Assembly: GCF_024169315.1 (NCBI RefSeq)
Contig: NZ_JALJWR010000001.1
Span: 1,509,501 to 1,573,500, forward strand
Direction: 5' to 3'
Source of the DNA: Pseudomonas migulae
GTDB lineage: Bacteria; Pseudomonadota; Gammaproteobacteria; Pseudomonadales; Pseudomonadaceae
Length of the DNA: 64,000 nt
The position numbers were made by a program, and so were the translations under genes. Position 1 is the stretch's first letter; the number at the start of each line of letters is the position of its first letter. The notes beneath the pieces are model-generated. The model did no database searches. It was not told where the DNA came from and saw only the letters and a program-made list of their open reading frames with translations. Positions 34,594 through 43,649 of the stretch are shown here, one piece after another.

Positions 34594-35600
34594 GAGAGGG
34601 GTCTCCGTGAGGCAGCAGTGGTGTGTCGGGCGATGTCGATAAACGGCGTGACGATCAGGCTGTAGACCGTCAGGTACCTGTCGTGATCCTGTTCACCGGT
34701 GCCGAACCGCAGGGCTTCAGGCTTCGACGTGGTGACGTAGAGCGTACCGAACATCCAGTCCCACAGTGACAGGTTGATGCCGAAATTGCGGTTGAAATGT
34801 TGCGGTGCGTCGCTGTGGTGGATCTGGTGCTGGGCCGGGCTGTTCAGCACATGTTCGAGCGCGGGACCGAACGACAGCCAGACGTGGCTGTGACGCAGGT
34901 TGGCCGCCAGCGCATTGAGGATGAACACCAGCCAGGTCACGCCAAACAGCGAGTAGCGGCTGATCTCGCCACCACAGGCGTACCAGAAGAGGCCGGCATA
35001 GGCGCCGATGCCGATAATCGTCGACAGCTTCTCGACTATCTTCTCGACGAAATGAACCCGGCTGGCCGTCGCCGGCACGAGCACGGGCGCCGAATGATGG
35101 ACTTTGTGAAAGGCCCAGAGCCATCGAGAATGGAAGGCGCGATGCGCCCAGTAGGCCATGAAGTCTTTCACCAGGAAAACGCCGAGGCCGTAGAGCAAGG
35201 ACAGTGACAGGTTTTCCTGCACTTGCACCCGCGCGCCCCACAGGTTGGTAAAAAAGGCGATGTAGTCGCCGGAACGCAGGACGAGCGGATCGACCAGGCC
35301 GACAATGGGCAACACCAGCGCGACTTTCAGGACCGCGCGCACAAAGTAGTAGCGGTAATCGAGCAACGCCGAACGATGGAAATACACGCGACGCCCGCCG
35401 ATAAACTGGCCGAAGGATCGTGCGTCGGTGAGACCTCGAAGCTTTCTGAACCGGAACAGAGCGTAGGCGATGCTGTAAGACGTGAACAGAAACAGTAACC
35501 CCATGCGCCCATTCAGATCGAAAAGGCTCAGGAACTGACGGATGACAGGCTCGATCACCCATTCCGTCAGGCCGTTATAGAGCAGCGCAAGAGCATCCAC
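34494..35600 (-). CDS. Sterol desaturase / fatty acid hydroxylase superfamily membrane protein
   Basis: 368 residues, four or more membrane helices and the di-iron histidine clusters: HRAFH and HKVHH in the middle, HSHVW and HQIHH later. These enzymes hydroxylate or desaturate lipids using O2. The last 35 residues (after HTTAASRRP) are read out of frame across the start of the GNAT gene and do not resemble family ends, so a small frameshift may have removed the natural stop; the true protein probably ends near 34610-34630. ATG 35600 gives a normal family start. Confidence 0.83.
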   Translation of the reverse strand: MDALALLYNGLTEWVIEPVIRQFLSLFDLNGRMGLLFLFTSYSIAYALFRFRKLRGLTDARSFGQFIGGRRVYFHRSALLDYRYYFVRAVLKVALVLPIVGLVDPLVLRSGDYIAFFTNLWGARVQVQENLSLSLLYGLGVFLVKDFMAYWAHRAFHSRWLWAFHKVHHSAPVLVPATASRVHFVEKIVEKLSTIIGIGAYAGLFWYACGGEISRYSLFGVTWLVFILNALAANLRHSHVWLSFGPALEHVLNSPAQHQIHHSDAPQHFNRNFGINLSLWDWMFGTLYVTTSKPEALRFGTGEQDHDRYLTVYSLIVTPFIDIARHTTAASRRPLSWMSRSIAPTPPTSITSPVCSTPIEVSTVNPQT

Positions 35601-35963
35601 GACGGGCTCGCCTCCATCAAACCAAGGGCATTACCAACCACACCGTAACCGAGAACGGTTCTTAAGTGTAGTTGCAGTTCCGGGCGCTGCACTTCCCTTT
35701 CGGAGTAAGGGCAAGCTCCCTTGTCACTGCAATTTTGTGGCGAGGGGATTTATCCCCGTTGGGTCGCGAAGCGGCCCCCTGCGTCCATTCAAACAAAACT
35801 GAGTTGTCCGGACTCACGACTGCTTCGCAGCCGAACGGGGCTGTGCGACGTTTCGCTAAATCTCCTCGCCACAAATGTGGGCTCCAGCGCTTAAGTGAAC
35901 AGCATCACCCTCGCCACAGGTTTTGTGGCTGGCGTAAAGTCACGGGACTTTCCGGAGGCCGAC
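35601..35963. other. Intergenic region holding a palindromic repeat
   Basis: 363 bases between divergent genes, mostly the element at 35737-35872; nothing else is recognised. Confidence 0.5.
35737..35872. repeat. Long palindromic repeat element, copy 2
   Basis: Starts GTGGCGAGGGGATTTATCCC and ends TCTCCTCGCCAC; the inner part matches copy 1 (GGGTCGCGAAGCGGCCCC, GTGCGACGTTTCGCTAAAT). Confidence 0.87.
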
Positions 35964-36323
35964 ATGACCGAACCCGCATCAACAATCTACCTGTCCGACA
36001 CATCCGACCGGGCGCTGTTCGACCGGATCGCCGATGAATTGAGGCAAGCACTCGACGGGACGTGGGTCGTACAGGCCAGCGGGCTGGACCAGCGTTATTG
36101 GGATCTGGAGGCCGAGGGACAGGTCATCACGCTGCACCTGGAACATTACCTGGGGATCATGCTGCTGGTGGACGACGCCGATCCCGACTGGGTGGCATCG
36201 GCGCGTTTCCAGGCGCTGGTGCAGCAATTGCAGGCGGTTGAGTTGCCAGCGGTGGCGCCCTTGAATGCGCCATCGCCGACAAGCCAGGTTCCTGTGAAAA
36301 AACGGTTCTGGCACTGGCGCTAG
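35964..36323 (+). CDS. Hypothetical protein
   Basis: 119 residues, no signal or membrane segment. The middle reads QASGLDQRYWDLEAEGQVITLHLEHYLGIMLLVDDAD, suggesting a small alpha/beta domain; a proline-rich linker and basic KKRFWHWR end follow. I do not recognise the family. ATG 35964 after GGAGGCCGAC is preferred to the upstream in-frame start at 35895. Overlaps the convergent hydrolase by four bases. Confidence 0.7.
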   Translation: MTEPASTIYLSDTSDRALFDRIADELRQALDGTWVVQASGLDQRYWDLEAEGQVITLHLEHYLGIMLLVDDADPDWVASARFQALVQQLQAVELPAVAPLNAPSPTSQVPVKKRFWHWR

Positions 36324-36853
36324 AAGGTGATGTCCGCCGCGGGCGTCACGTCGATCCGCGCCACCGAACCGGTCAAATGCCCCAGGTCCTTGTTGTGCTC
36401 GGCAATGATGTCTTCGGCGGCGAGGTTTCCGTTGTCGACCGTGGAGTGAGCGTCAGCCGCCAGCACCACGTCGTACCCCAGTTTCAGCGCCTGACGCACG
36501 GTGGCGTTGACGCAATAGTCGGTTTGCAGGCCGCAGATGACCAGCCGTTCGAAATCCGGCAGCGGCAGCAGCTTTTGCAGGTTGGTCTGGTAGAACGAAT
36601 CCGGTGTGGTCTTGCGTACACGCTCATCCTTGGGCGAAACATCCAGCCCTGCAGCCAGTTGCCAGCCGTTAGCGTTATACGCCAGCGGACTGCCCTCTTC
36701 CTCATGCTGGATCAGCACCACCGGAATCCCGGCCTTTCGGGCGCGAGTGCTGAGGCCGTTGATGTTGTCGATGACACGCGCAATCTCGAAGCACTCGTAT
36801 TCACCCGAGCAAAGCGCTTGCTGGACGTCGATGATTAACAGTGCGGTGGTCAT
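36320..36853 (-). CDS. Cysteine hydrolase (isochorismatase-like)
   Basis: 177 residues. The Asp-Lys-Cys triad is visible as Asp9 (LIIDVQ), Lys81 (RVRKTTPD) and Cys114 (TDYCVNATV). This superfamily includes nicotinamidases, isochorismatases and ureidoacrylate hydrolases; without metal-ligand histidines, nicotinamidase is unlikely. Start ATG 36853 with AAGGAA upstream. Gamma-glutamyltransferase is the upstream neighbour's neighbour, without an evident link. Confidence 0.88.
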   Translation of the reverse strand: MTTALLIIDVQQALCSGEYECFEIARVIDNINGLSTRARKAGIPVVLIQHEEEGSPLAYNANGWQLAAGLDVSPKDERVRKTTPDSFYQTNLQKLLPLPDFERLVICGLQTDYCVNATVRQALKLGYDVVLAADAHSTVDNGNLAAEDIIAEHNKDLGHLTGSVARIDVTPAADITF

Positions 36854-36922
36854 GGTTCCTTCCTTGATCTGTCGGTGAGCCAGGGGACAGAAAATAAATC
36901 CGCCCCCCGGCAAACACAACCT

Positions 36923-38650
36923 TTAGTAACCCAGCGACAACCCGGTGTTGCGACGCGGATCGTTCGCGCCGTAGAAGCGGTTCTTGCCCACGGGCTTCCC
37001 GTCCAGCGACGGCGCGCCGACCAGAATCGCCGCGATATGGTTGGCATCCTGCGGCCCGGCGAACTTATGCCCCCAGCTTTCGAGCAGCTTCACCGTGTCC
37101 GGGCTGGTGGTGAACGTCTCCAGGTTGGTCTCTTCCGGCAACCACTGCTGGTGGAAACGCGGCGCATCCACCGCTTCCTGGATGTTCATGCCGTAGTCGA
37201 TCACGTTGAGGATGGTCAGCAAGGTCGCGGTGATGATGCGACTGCCACCCGGCGTGCCGACCACCATCACGACTTTGCCATCCTTGGTGACGATCGTCGG
37301 GCTCATGGACGACAGCGGTGCCTTGCCGGGCGCGATGGCGTTGGCCTCCCCCTGCACCAGGCCGTACATGTTCGGCACGCCGATTTTCGAGGTGAAGTCG
37401 TCCATTTCGTCGTTAAGGATGACCCCGGTCTTGCTGGCCATGACGCCGGCGCCGAACCAGTCGTTCAAGGTGTAGGTCACCGAGACCGCGTTGCCCCATT
37501 TGTCGACGATCGAGTAATGGGTGGTGTTGCTGCCTTCGTGCGGCGCGACCCCGGGTTTGAGCTCGCTGGACACAGCAGCCTTCTGTGGGTTGATGGCGGC
37601 GCGGATTTTGGTCGCGTAGTTTTTATCCAGCAGATGCGCGATCGGGTTCTTCACGAAGTCCGGGTCGCCGAGGTAGCTGTTGCGGTCCACATACGCGTGG
37701 CGCATGGCTTCGATCTGATAGTGCATGCCCTGCGCCGAGTGGTAACCCAGGTCCTTCATCGGGTAGCCGTCGAGGATGTTCATGATCTCGCAGATGACCA
37801 CGCCGCCGGAGCTTGGCGGCGGTGCCGAGACCACGTGGTAGCCGCGATAGTCACACTCGATCGGTGCCAGTTCGCGGGTCTTGTATTTGTCGAGGTCGGC
37901 CTGAGTGATGATGCCCTTGTTGGCCTGGCTGGAGGTGACGATGGCATCGGCCACCCAGCCCTTATAGAAACCGTCGGCACCTTTTTCGGAAATTTCCCGC
38001 AGGGTCTTGCCCAGGTCTTTCTGGACGAGTTTCTGCCCGACCTGCATCGGCTCGCCGTTGCTCAGGAAAATCGCGCCGGAATCCTTGATGTCCTTCTTGA
38101 ACACGTCGGTGGCGTATTCCAGCAAATCGACATCGCCCTGCTCCAGCGTGAAACCGTCTTCAGCGAGCTTGATGGCCGGGGCGATCACTTCCTTGCGCGG
38201 TTTGGTCCCGTATTTGCTCAGCGCCAGTTCCATGCCGGACACCGTGCCCGGCACGCCGACGGCGAGGTGGCCGCGGGTACTGAGGTCGGGGACGACATTG
38301 CCCGCTTTGTCGAGGTACATGTCGGCCGTCGCGGCCAGGGGGGCTTTTTCGCGGAAGTCGAGGAAGGTCTTGCGCCCGTCCGCCAGTTGAATGGTCATGA
38401 AACCGCCGCCACCCAGGTTACCCGCCGCGGGATACACCACCGCCAGCGCATACCCGACCGCAACGGCGGCATCGACCGCGTTGCCACCGTTCTTGAGCAC
38501 ATCCACGCCCACATGGCTGGCCAGATGCTGGGCGGTGACCACCATGCCGTTTTCGGCGGCGACGGGCGCGACGGAGGCCGCATGGGCCATCAGGCAGCTG
38601 AGCGCCAAGGAGGTCGCGATGAGCGATTTGGCAAAAGGTTCGAACTTCAT
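36923..38650 (-). CDS. ggt: Gamma-glutamyltransferase precursor
   Basis: 575 residues. A periplasmic enzyme that hydrolyses or transfers the gamma-glutamyl group of glutathione and similar compounds. Signal peptide ends near MAHA (about residue 24). The autocatalytic cleavage and nucleophile threonine is Thr376 in the TTHYSIVD motif, dividing the large subunit from a 200-residue small subunit that contains SSMSPTIV and GTPGGSRI. The early NAVDAAVAVGYAL and GNLGGGGFM motifs are typical. It could also act on gamma-glutamyl amides such as those predicted from the 5.5-9.5 kb operon, but it is far from that locus. Confidence 0.94.
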   Translation of the reverse strand: MKFEPFAKSLIATSLALSCLMAHAASVAPVAAENGMVVTAQHLASHVGVDVLKNGGNAVDAAVAVGYALAVVYPAAGNLGGGGFMTIQLADGRKTFLDFREKAPLAATADMYLDKAGNVVPDLSTRGHLAVGVPGTVSGMELALSKYGTKPRKEVIAPAIKLAEDGFTLEQGDVDLLEYATDVFKKDIKDSGAIFLSNGEPMQVGQKLVQKDLGKTLREISEKGADGFYKGWVADAIVTSSQANKGIITQADLDKYKTRELAPIECDYRGYHVVSAPPPSSGGVVICEIMNILDGYPMKDLGYHSAQGMHYQIEAMRHAYVDRNSYLGDPDFVKNPIAHLLDKNYATKIRAAINPQKAAVSSELKPGVAPHEGSNTTHYSIVDKWGNAVSVTYTLNDWFGAGVMASKTGVILNDEMDDFTSKIGVPNMYGLVQGEANAIAPGKAPLSSMSPTIVTKDGKVVMVVGTPGGSRIITATLLTILNVIDYGMNIQEAVDAPRFHQQWLPEETNLETFTTSPDTVKLLESWGHKFAGPQDANHIAAILVGAPSLDGKPVGKNRFYGANDPRRNTGLSLGY

Positions 38651-38799
38651 GAGTCGGTCTCTTTTTGTTTTTAGGGTCGGAAAAAAAACAGAGAAAACGT
38701 TTCAAGAGCAGTACGCAGTATGGCTGGGATTACGTATTGCGCCTCCCTGACGAGGCAGTATGCTTGCCCTCTGCACACCTGTTTTCGGAGTTCGCCGGC

Positions 38800-39309
38800 A
38801 TGACGTTTACCTTCACCACCATGGCCTCCCCGGTCGGCGAATTGAAGCTGGTCGCGAACGGCTCGAGACTGGCGGCCATCCTCTGGGAAAACGACAAACC
38901 GGGCCGGGTGAGGCTCGGCCCGCTGAACGAAGCCCCGGACAACCCGATCCTGGTTCGCGCCCGACAACAGCTGACGGAATACTTCGCCGGCACACGAAAT
39001 CGCTTCGACCTGGAACTGGATTTCACCGGGACCGACTTTCAGAAGAAGGTGTGGCAGGCACTGTTGACCATTCCGTTCGGCGAAACCCGCAGCTATAGCC
39101 AGATTGCCGAGCAGATCGGCAACCCGAGCGCGGTTCGCGCGGTGGGCGCGGCGAATGGCAAGAACCCGATCTCGATTGTTGCGCCGTGTCATCGGGTGAT
39201 CGGCGCGTCGGGGAAACTGACGGGGTTTGCGGGTGGGCTGGAGGCGAAGGAGTTGTTGCTGACGCTGGAAGGCGGTCGAGGTAAAACTGGACGTCTCGAA
39301 GGCTTTTGA
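38800..39309 (+). CDS. ogt: Methylated-DNA--protein-cysteine methyltransferase
   Basis: 169 residues. Suicide repair protein that takes the O6-methyl group from guanine. Acceptor Cys130 in APCHRVIG, preceded by the RAVGAANGKNP helix and PFGETRSYSQIA, all characteristic. Length fits Ogt rather than Ada. ATG 38800 has CGGAG upstream; the long upstream frame is not family-like. Ends before a REP palindrome. Confidence 0.93.
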   Translation: MTFTFTTMASPVGELKLVANGSRLAAILWENDKPGRVRLGPLNEAPDNPILVRARQQLTEYFAGTRNRFDLELDFTGTDFQKKVWQALLTIPFGETRSYSQIAEQIGNPSAVRAVGAANGKNPISIVAPCHRVIGASGKLTGFAGGLEAKELLLTLEGGRGKTGRLEGF

Positions 39310-39318
39310 TTTGCTTTA

Positions 39319-39403
39319 TGTAGGAGCGAAGCTTGCTCGCGAAGGTGTGTCAGCAACGTTGCTGTCGCCTGACACACCTTCGCGAGCAAGCTTCGCTCCT
39401 ACA
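39319..39403. repeat. REPIN (TGTAGGAGCGAAGCTTGCTC type)
   Basis: Near-perfect 85-base palindrome: TGTAGGAGCGAAGCTTGCTC...GAGCAAGCTTCGCTCCTACA, with inner match GGTGTGTCAG / CTGACACACC. Confidence 0.92.
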
Positions 39404-39416
39404 GAGAATTGCGTGC

Positions 39417-40004
39417 TCAGGAGAAGATGTTTTTCATCGCCGCATACTGCAACAGCATGATGGTCTTCGCATCGCAGATTTCGCCGCGATAAAACGCCTC
39501 GAGCGCCGCCTCGAATGACCACTCCAGCACTTCCAGCTCTTCGGTCTCTTCTTCCAGCCCGCCACCCTCGCCGACTTTCGATGACGCATCGTATTCGGCG
39601 ATGAAGAAGTGCAGTTTTTCAGTCACCGAACCGGGGCTCATGTAGGCTTCGAAGACCTTCTGCACATGGTGCACGCGATAACCGGTTTCCTCTTCCGCTT
39701 CATCGCGTATGCGCTCTTCCGGCGCGGCACCTTCAAGCAACCCCGCCGCCACTTCGATCAGCAAACCGTCGTGACCGTTGACGAACACCGGCAAGCGGAA
39801 CTGCCGCGTCAGCACGACGGTTCTCTTCTCGCGGTTGAACAGCAGAATCGCCGCACCATTGCCACGGTCGTAGACCTCGCGCGTCTGGCGTTGCCATTCG
39901 CCATTGTTGCGCAGGTAATCAAAGGTGATTTTCTTCAGCAAATACCAGTCGTGGGACAACACCTGGGATTCGATGATGTTGACCCGCTCGGCTGTGTTCG
40001 GCAT
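39417..40004 (-). CDS. nudK: Nudix hydrolase (NudK, GDP-mannose/ADP-sugar pyrophosphatase type)
   Basis: 195 residues. The Nudix box GLLEGAAPEERIRDEAEEETGY has the metal-binding glutamates of the REXXEE core (RDEAEEE here). Flanking phrases RGNGAAILLFN, VNGHDGLLIEV and AYMSPGSVTEKLHFF match NudK. It hydrolyses nucleotide sugars to NMP and sugar phosphate. Begins at ATG 40004. Confidence 0.88.
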   Translation of the reverse strand: MPNTAERVNIIESQVLSHDWYLLKKITFDYLRNNGEWQRQTREVYDRGNGAAILLFNREKRTVVLTRQFRLPVFVNGHDGLLIEVAAGLLEGAAPEERIRDEAEEETGYRVHHVQKVFEAYMSPGSVTEKLHFFIAEYDASSKVGEGGGLEEETEELEVLEWSFEAALEAFYRGEICDAKTIMLLQYAAMKNIFS

Positions 40005-40056
40005 GACAAGGCGTCCTTAAATCGTCAGAAGACGCCCATCTTAGACGAAAAAACCC

Positions 40057-40494
40057 TCATGACAGTTGAGCCTTGTATTCCTTCTCATATTGCCCGGCGA
40101 GCGTTTCTTTCTGCTTGTCGTCGAGCAATTTACCGGCCATCTGGAAGAACTTCTGCTCTTCCTCTTTCAAGTGGTGATGGACCTTTTCGGAGAGCTTCTT
40201 CGCGGTCGCCAGCCAAGCGGGGCTGGACATCTCGGTCTCGTCGAGTTCTTCCATCATTTCGTCCATTTCGTGGTGTTCGGAAATCGCATGGCGGCTGAGG
40301 TCGACGCCGTTGTCGAACTCCATCAATGGCATGTAGAAATGCCGCTCTTCTGCGGTTTCGTGGGCCTGGAGTTCGGACTTGAGCTGTTTGTAGGCTTCCA
40401 CGCGCTCCGGGGTGTCGCCGCTGGTCTTGATCAATGCATCCGCGTAGGTGCGTTGGCGGTCATGGCTTTCGCGCAAGGCTTCAAAAATGTTCAA
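40057..40494 (-). CDS. Hemerythrin domain protein
   Basis: 145 residues. Di-iron ligands are visible as ESHDRQR (His), ETAEERHFYMP (Glu/His), EHHEMDE (His/Glu) and HHHLKEEEQKFF (His/Glu). These all-helical proteins bind O2, NO or peroxides, or buffer iron. No partner domain is present. ATG 40494 is the start. Confidence 0.9.
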   Translation of the reverse strand: MNIFEALRESHDRQRTYADALIKTSGDTPERVEAYKQLKSELQAHETAEERHFYMPLMEFDNGVDLSRHAISEHHEMDEMMEELDETEMSSPAWLATAKKLSEKVHHHLKEEEQKFFQMAGKLLDDKQKETLAGQYEKEYKAQLS

Positions 40495-40643
40495 GGCAGG
40501 TGGCCCTCATCGGCTGTCTTCTGGAATGACGCTGTAAAGGCTAGACATCTGCGCGCTGGCGAGGGTTCCTCTGTTTGTCGGGGGATAGAACAATCGTCGC
40601 GACCCGGATACGCTCGTGCCTCACCGCCATAAGGATGTAGCCG

Positions 40644-41069
40644 ATGACACTCAGCATTGAACTGTCGCAAAACCCGACACCGGAAGATCGCGAGGCGATC
40701 CTCGCACCGTTGCGGGCCTACAACGTCGCCCAAGCGGGTGACGGCAAAGCGCAACCGCTGGCCTTGCTGGTGCGCGATGACCAGGGTGAAATCCTGGGCG
40801 GACTGTATGGGCGGTTTTTCTATCAGTGGTTATTTATCGAACTGCTGTCGGTGCCGGAACAGGGCCGAGGACAAGGCATCGGCTCCAGGCTGATGCAGAT
40901 GGCAGAAGACCTGGCGCGGGAGAAGGAATGCGTGGGGATCTGGCTGGACACCTTCGACTTTCAGGCGCCGGAGTTTTACAAGAAGCTTGGGTATAGCGAA
41001 CTGGGGCAGATCGTTGACTACCCGCCGGGGCACAGCCGCTTCTTTTTCCAGAAGCGCCTGCTCAACTGA
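40644..41069 (+). CDS. GNAT family N-acetyltransferase
   Basis: 141 residues with the acetyl-CoA motif VPEQGRGQGIGSRLMQMAED and the C-terminal DTFDFQAPEFYKKLGY. Substrate unknown. Precedes a REPIN. Confidence 0.9.
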   Translation: MTLSIELSQNPTPEDREAILAPLRAYNVAQAGDGKAQPLALLVRDDQGEILGGLYGRFFYQWLFIELLSVPEQGRGQGIGSRLMQMAEDLAREKECVGIWLDTFDFQAPEFYKKLGYSELGQIVDYPPGHSRFFFQKRLLN

Positions 41070-41103
41070 TCGAGCCCCATTTACCTGATCGACACCGAAC
41101 AAA

Positions 41104-41193
41104 TGTGGGAGCGGGCTTGCTCGCGAAAGCGGTGGGTCATTAAACATTGATATTGACTGAACCACCGCTTTCGCGAGCAAGCCCGCTCCCACA
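41104..41193. repeat. REPIN (TGTGGGAGCGGGCTTGCTCG type)
   Basis: TGTGGGAGCGGGCTTGCTCG at the left, exact inverted copy at the right, separated by about 30 unpaired bases. Confidence 0.93.
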
Positions 41194-41217
41194 GGGATAC
41201 TGCGTCAATCCATCAGA

Positions 41218-41568
41218 TCACAGGCAAGTCGCCAGCGCCGCCAACCGGCGCTTGGCGACAAAGTCGTCATGCTGCGCGTAATAACTCAACGCCGTACCCG
41301 ACGCATCGGCGGTGATGTCGACAAAGGATTCCGCCGAACGCGTATAAACCGTCGACCCGCCCTTCTTGCCCGGCTGCAGGTACGCGCCCGCATCAACGCC
41401 AAACACCGCCTCGTCCTGCCAGGAAAACTGCACGCACTGGGCAACCACCTTTTCCGGTTTGTCCGACGTCAGGGTTTTGTACGGGGTTCCGGTGCGGGCA
41501 TCGTTCATTGCCGAACCGGCACATCCCGTCAGCAACGTTGCGGCCAGCGCCACCATCAGAATTCGCAT
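41218..41568 (-). CDS. Small lipoprotein
   Basis: 116 residues with signal and lipobox LTGC (Cys16). Mature portion is soluble and has a serine/threonine-rich strand-like centre. Function unknown. Divergent from the HTH gene. Confidence 0.78.
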   Translation of the reverse strand: MRILMVALAATLLTGCAGSAMNDARTGTPYKTLTSDKPEKVVAQCVQFSWQDEAVFGVDAGAYLQPGKKGGSTVYTRSAESFVDITADASGTALSYYAQHDDFVAKRRLAALATCL

Positions 41569-41728
41569 TGCATGTGCTCATCAAGAAAAAGCGGACTGTA
41601 TCACCGTGGGCTGGCGTATCGTTCTGCTTTACTTCATTTATACCGCGACACCGCGCAACGATTCGCGCACCCTGTCGCGCCAAACGCAGCTTCGCCCTAT
41701 TTCCGGGCCCATTTTTTCTGGAACGTCC

Positions 41729-41977
41729 ATGACACCTAACGCCGAATTCTACAAACCGACCGCTGAATATGCCGACAAGCTAATCAGCCAGATCGGTCAG
41801 ACACCTTCCTGGATCGCCAAGCGAATTGGCGTCACCGACAAGCGCATACGTTACATCCTCGACGGCGAACGCACCGTCAAAGGCGAAACCACGCAGATCC
41901 AGATGACCTACCCCGAGCAGTGGGCCCTCGAATGCCTGGCCGCTGCGGCCAAGGCCAGCAAGAAGCAGTCTTCGTAA
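41729..41977 (+). CDS. Small helix-turn-helix protein
   Basis: 82 residues containing one helix-turn-helix-like stretch, QTPSWIAKRIGVTDKRIRYILDGER, similar in layout to phage-repressor HTH. Likely a small DNA-binding protein; target unknown. ATG 41729 is taken because longer frames upstream are not coherent. Followed after 20 bases by a second small gene. Confidence 0.75.
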   Translation: MTPNAEFYKPTAEYADKLISQIGQTPSWIAKRIGVTDKRIRYILDGERTVKGETTQIQMTYPEQWALECLAAAAKASKKQSS

Positions 41978-41997
41978 CCCATTCTCAAGGAGCGACC

Positions 41998-42327
41998 ATG
42001 GCGGCAACCGAACAGCAACACGAGCAGGCGCTGCAGAAGTTTCTCGATGAGCGCCCCGAACTGCGCCACGAACTCGACAACCTCAATCCGCTGCTGGCCC
42101 AGGCCAAGGGTGAAACCGCGGCTCAGTATCGCGACGAGCGTCTGCACGAAGCGTTCGAAGCCGAAGCCGAGCGCCTGGGGTTGTTCGCCTGGGAGCTGAC
42201 GCTGCAACTGACTGCCGCGACGGCCGAGGCTTATCAGGCCCAGCGTATGGAGGTGCACAGGGAAGTGGCGGAAATGGCAGGGATGGACTGGCGGGAATAT
42301 TGCGAGTTATATGGATTGAATCCGTAA
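41998..42327 (+). CDS. Small helical protein (DUF6388-like)
   Basis: 109 residues, acidic and fully helical (EQALQKFLDERPELRHELDNL; EMAGMDWREYCELYG). It resembles a small uncharacterised Pseudomonas family (DUF6388, from memory). AAGGAGCGACC precedes ATG 41998. Confidence 0.7.
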   Translation: MAATEQQHEQALQKFLDERPELRHELDNLNPLLAQAKGETAAQYRDERLHEAFEAEAERLGLFAWELTLQLTAATAEAYQAQRMEVHREVAEMAGMDWREYCELYGLNP

Positions 42328-42355
42328 CCGTCACCGCTCAAGGACACCGCCACCG

Positions 42356-43060
42356 ATGCTGCCTTCGTCCTCCACCACCCGCGCCAGTCCGGGGCACCTG
42401 CACACCCAGAAATGGCGCGGACGTATCGGTCTGTCGCTGGTCGCCGCACTCTCGGTACTCGCCGGCATGACCGACGCCATCGGCTTCATGGCCAGCGGCG
42501 ACTTCGTTTCCTTCATGAGCGGCAACACGACCCGCCTCGCCGTGGCGATCAGCGACGGCGACATGGGCCTGACGTTGCGCCTGCTGCTCCTCGTGGCGAC
42601 GTTCATCCTCGGTAACGCCTTGGGCATTGTGGTCAGTCGTGTGGGCGGGCGTCGGGCGCTGCCGTTGTTGCTGTGCATCGCCATGCTGTTGTGCGCGGCT
42701 GCGGCCTGGCCTTATGACGAACAACTGCCGGCGCTGCTGGCAGCGATCATCGCCATGGGCATGCTCAATGCCGCGGTCGAAGAAGTGAATGGCCTGCCGG
42801 TGGGCCTGACCTACGTCACGGGCGCCTTGTCTCGCTTCGGCCGTGGATTGGGACGCTGGATGCTCGGCGAACGGCGCAACGGTTGGCGGGTGCAGTTGAT
42901 TCCCTGGACCGGGATGTTTGCCGGCGCAGTGCTGGGGGCTGTGCTGGAACATCATCTCGGGCTTCAGGCGCTGTTTGTCAGCGGGTTGCTGGCGGGTGCG
43001 CTGGGGGTGCTGTCGCTGAAGATTCCGCGGCGTTGGCAGTTGGGGTATATGCCGCGCTAA
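42356..43060 (+). CDS. DUF1275 (YoaK) membrane protein
   Basis: 234 residues, six hydrophobic segments. Family motifs DAIGFMASGDFVSFMSGNTTRLAV and GLPVGLTYVTGALSRFGRGLG are clear. Function of the family is unknown; transport is suspected. Followed by a REPIN and then the tus cluster. Confidence 0.88.
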   Translation: MLPSSSTTRASPGHLHTQKWRGRIGLSLVAALSVLAGMTDAIGFMASGDFVSFMSGNTTRLAVAISDGDMGLTLRLLLLVATFILGNALGIVVSRVGGRRALPLLLCIAMLLCAAAAWPYDEQLPALLAAIIAMGMLNAAVEEVNGLPVGLTYVTGALSRFGRGLGRWMLGERRNGWRVQLIPWTGMFAGAVLGAVLEHHLGLQALFVSGLLAGALGVLSLKIPRRWQLGYMPR

Positions 43061-43080
43061 GTATGGGGTTGCCTGTCAGG

Positions 43081-43172
43081 CCGCCTTCGCGAGCAAGCCC
43101 GCTCCCACATTTGACCGTATTTTTCTGTGGGAACTCGGTCAAATGTGGGAGCGGGCTTGCTCGCGAAGGCGG
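43081..43172. repeat. REPIN
   Basis: CCGCCTTCGCGAGCAAGCCC at the left and its complement at the right, with a short inner hairpin (TTGACCG...CGGTCAA). Confidence 0.93.
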
Positions 43173-43255
43173 CGACACGGTCATCCGCTAAACGCCCTTC
43201 GCCGCACCACCGATAAAGCTTTATCATGGCCGCAGTTTCGCTGATCGAGTCCGTC

Positions 43256-43648
43256 ATGAAGTTCGCCATCGCGCTGTTTTCCGCCGCCCATGCGCCCTCC
43301 TCGCGCCGCGCCTTGCTGTTCGCCCAGGCGGCGCTGGCCGGCGGGCATGAAATTGTCCGGCTGTTTTTCTATCAGGATGGCGTGTACAACGCCTCTTCCA
43401 GCGTGGTCACGCCCCAGGATGAGCTGGACTTGCCCAGGCAATGGCGTACGTTTGTCACCGAGCACCAGCTGGACGGCGTGGTCTGCATCGCCGCCGCCCT
43501 GCGCCGTGGCGTGCTGAACGAAGAAGAAGCCGGGCGCTATCAGCGTGAAGCCATTGCAGTCGGCGCGCCGTGGGAATTGTCCGGGCTCGGCCAGTTGCAT
43601 GACGCGGTGCAGGATGCCGACCGCCTGATCTGCTTCGGAGGTGCGTGA
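43256..43648 (+). CDS. tusD: Sulfurtransferase TusD
   Basis: 130 residues, DsrE-like fold. Part of the TusBCD complex that passes persulfide sulfur from TusA to TusE for 2-thiouridine in tRNA wobble positions. The sulfur-carrying cysteine is in VVCIAAALRRG. Start ATG 43256. First of four overlapping genes. Confidence 0.92.
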   Translation: MKFAIALFSAAHAPSSRRALLFAQAALAGGHEIVRLFFYQDGVYNASSSVVTPQDELDLPRQWRTFVTEHQLDGVVCIAAALRRGVLNEEEAGRYQREAIAVGAPWELSGLGQLHDAVQDADRLICFGGA

Positions 43649-43649
43649 C

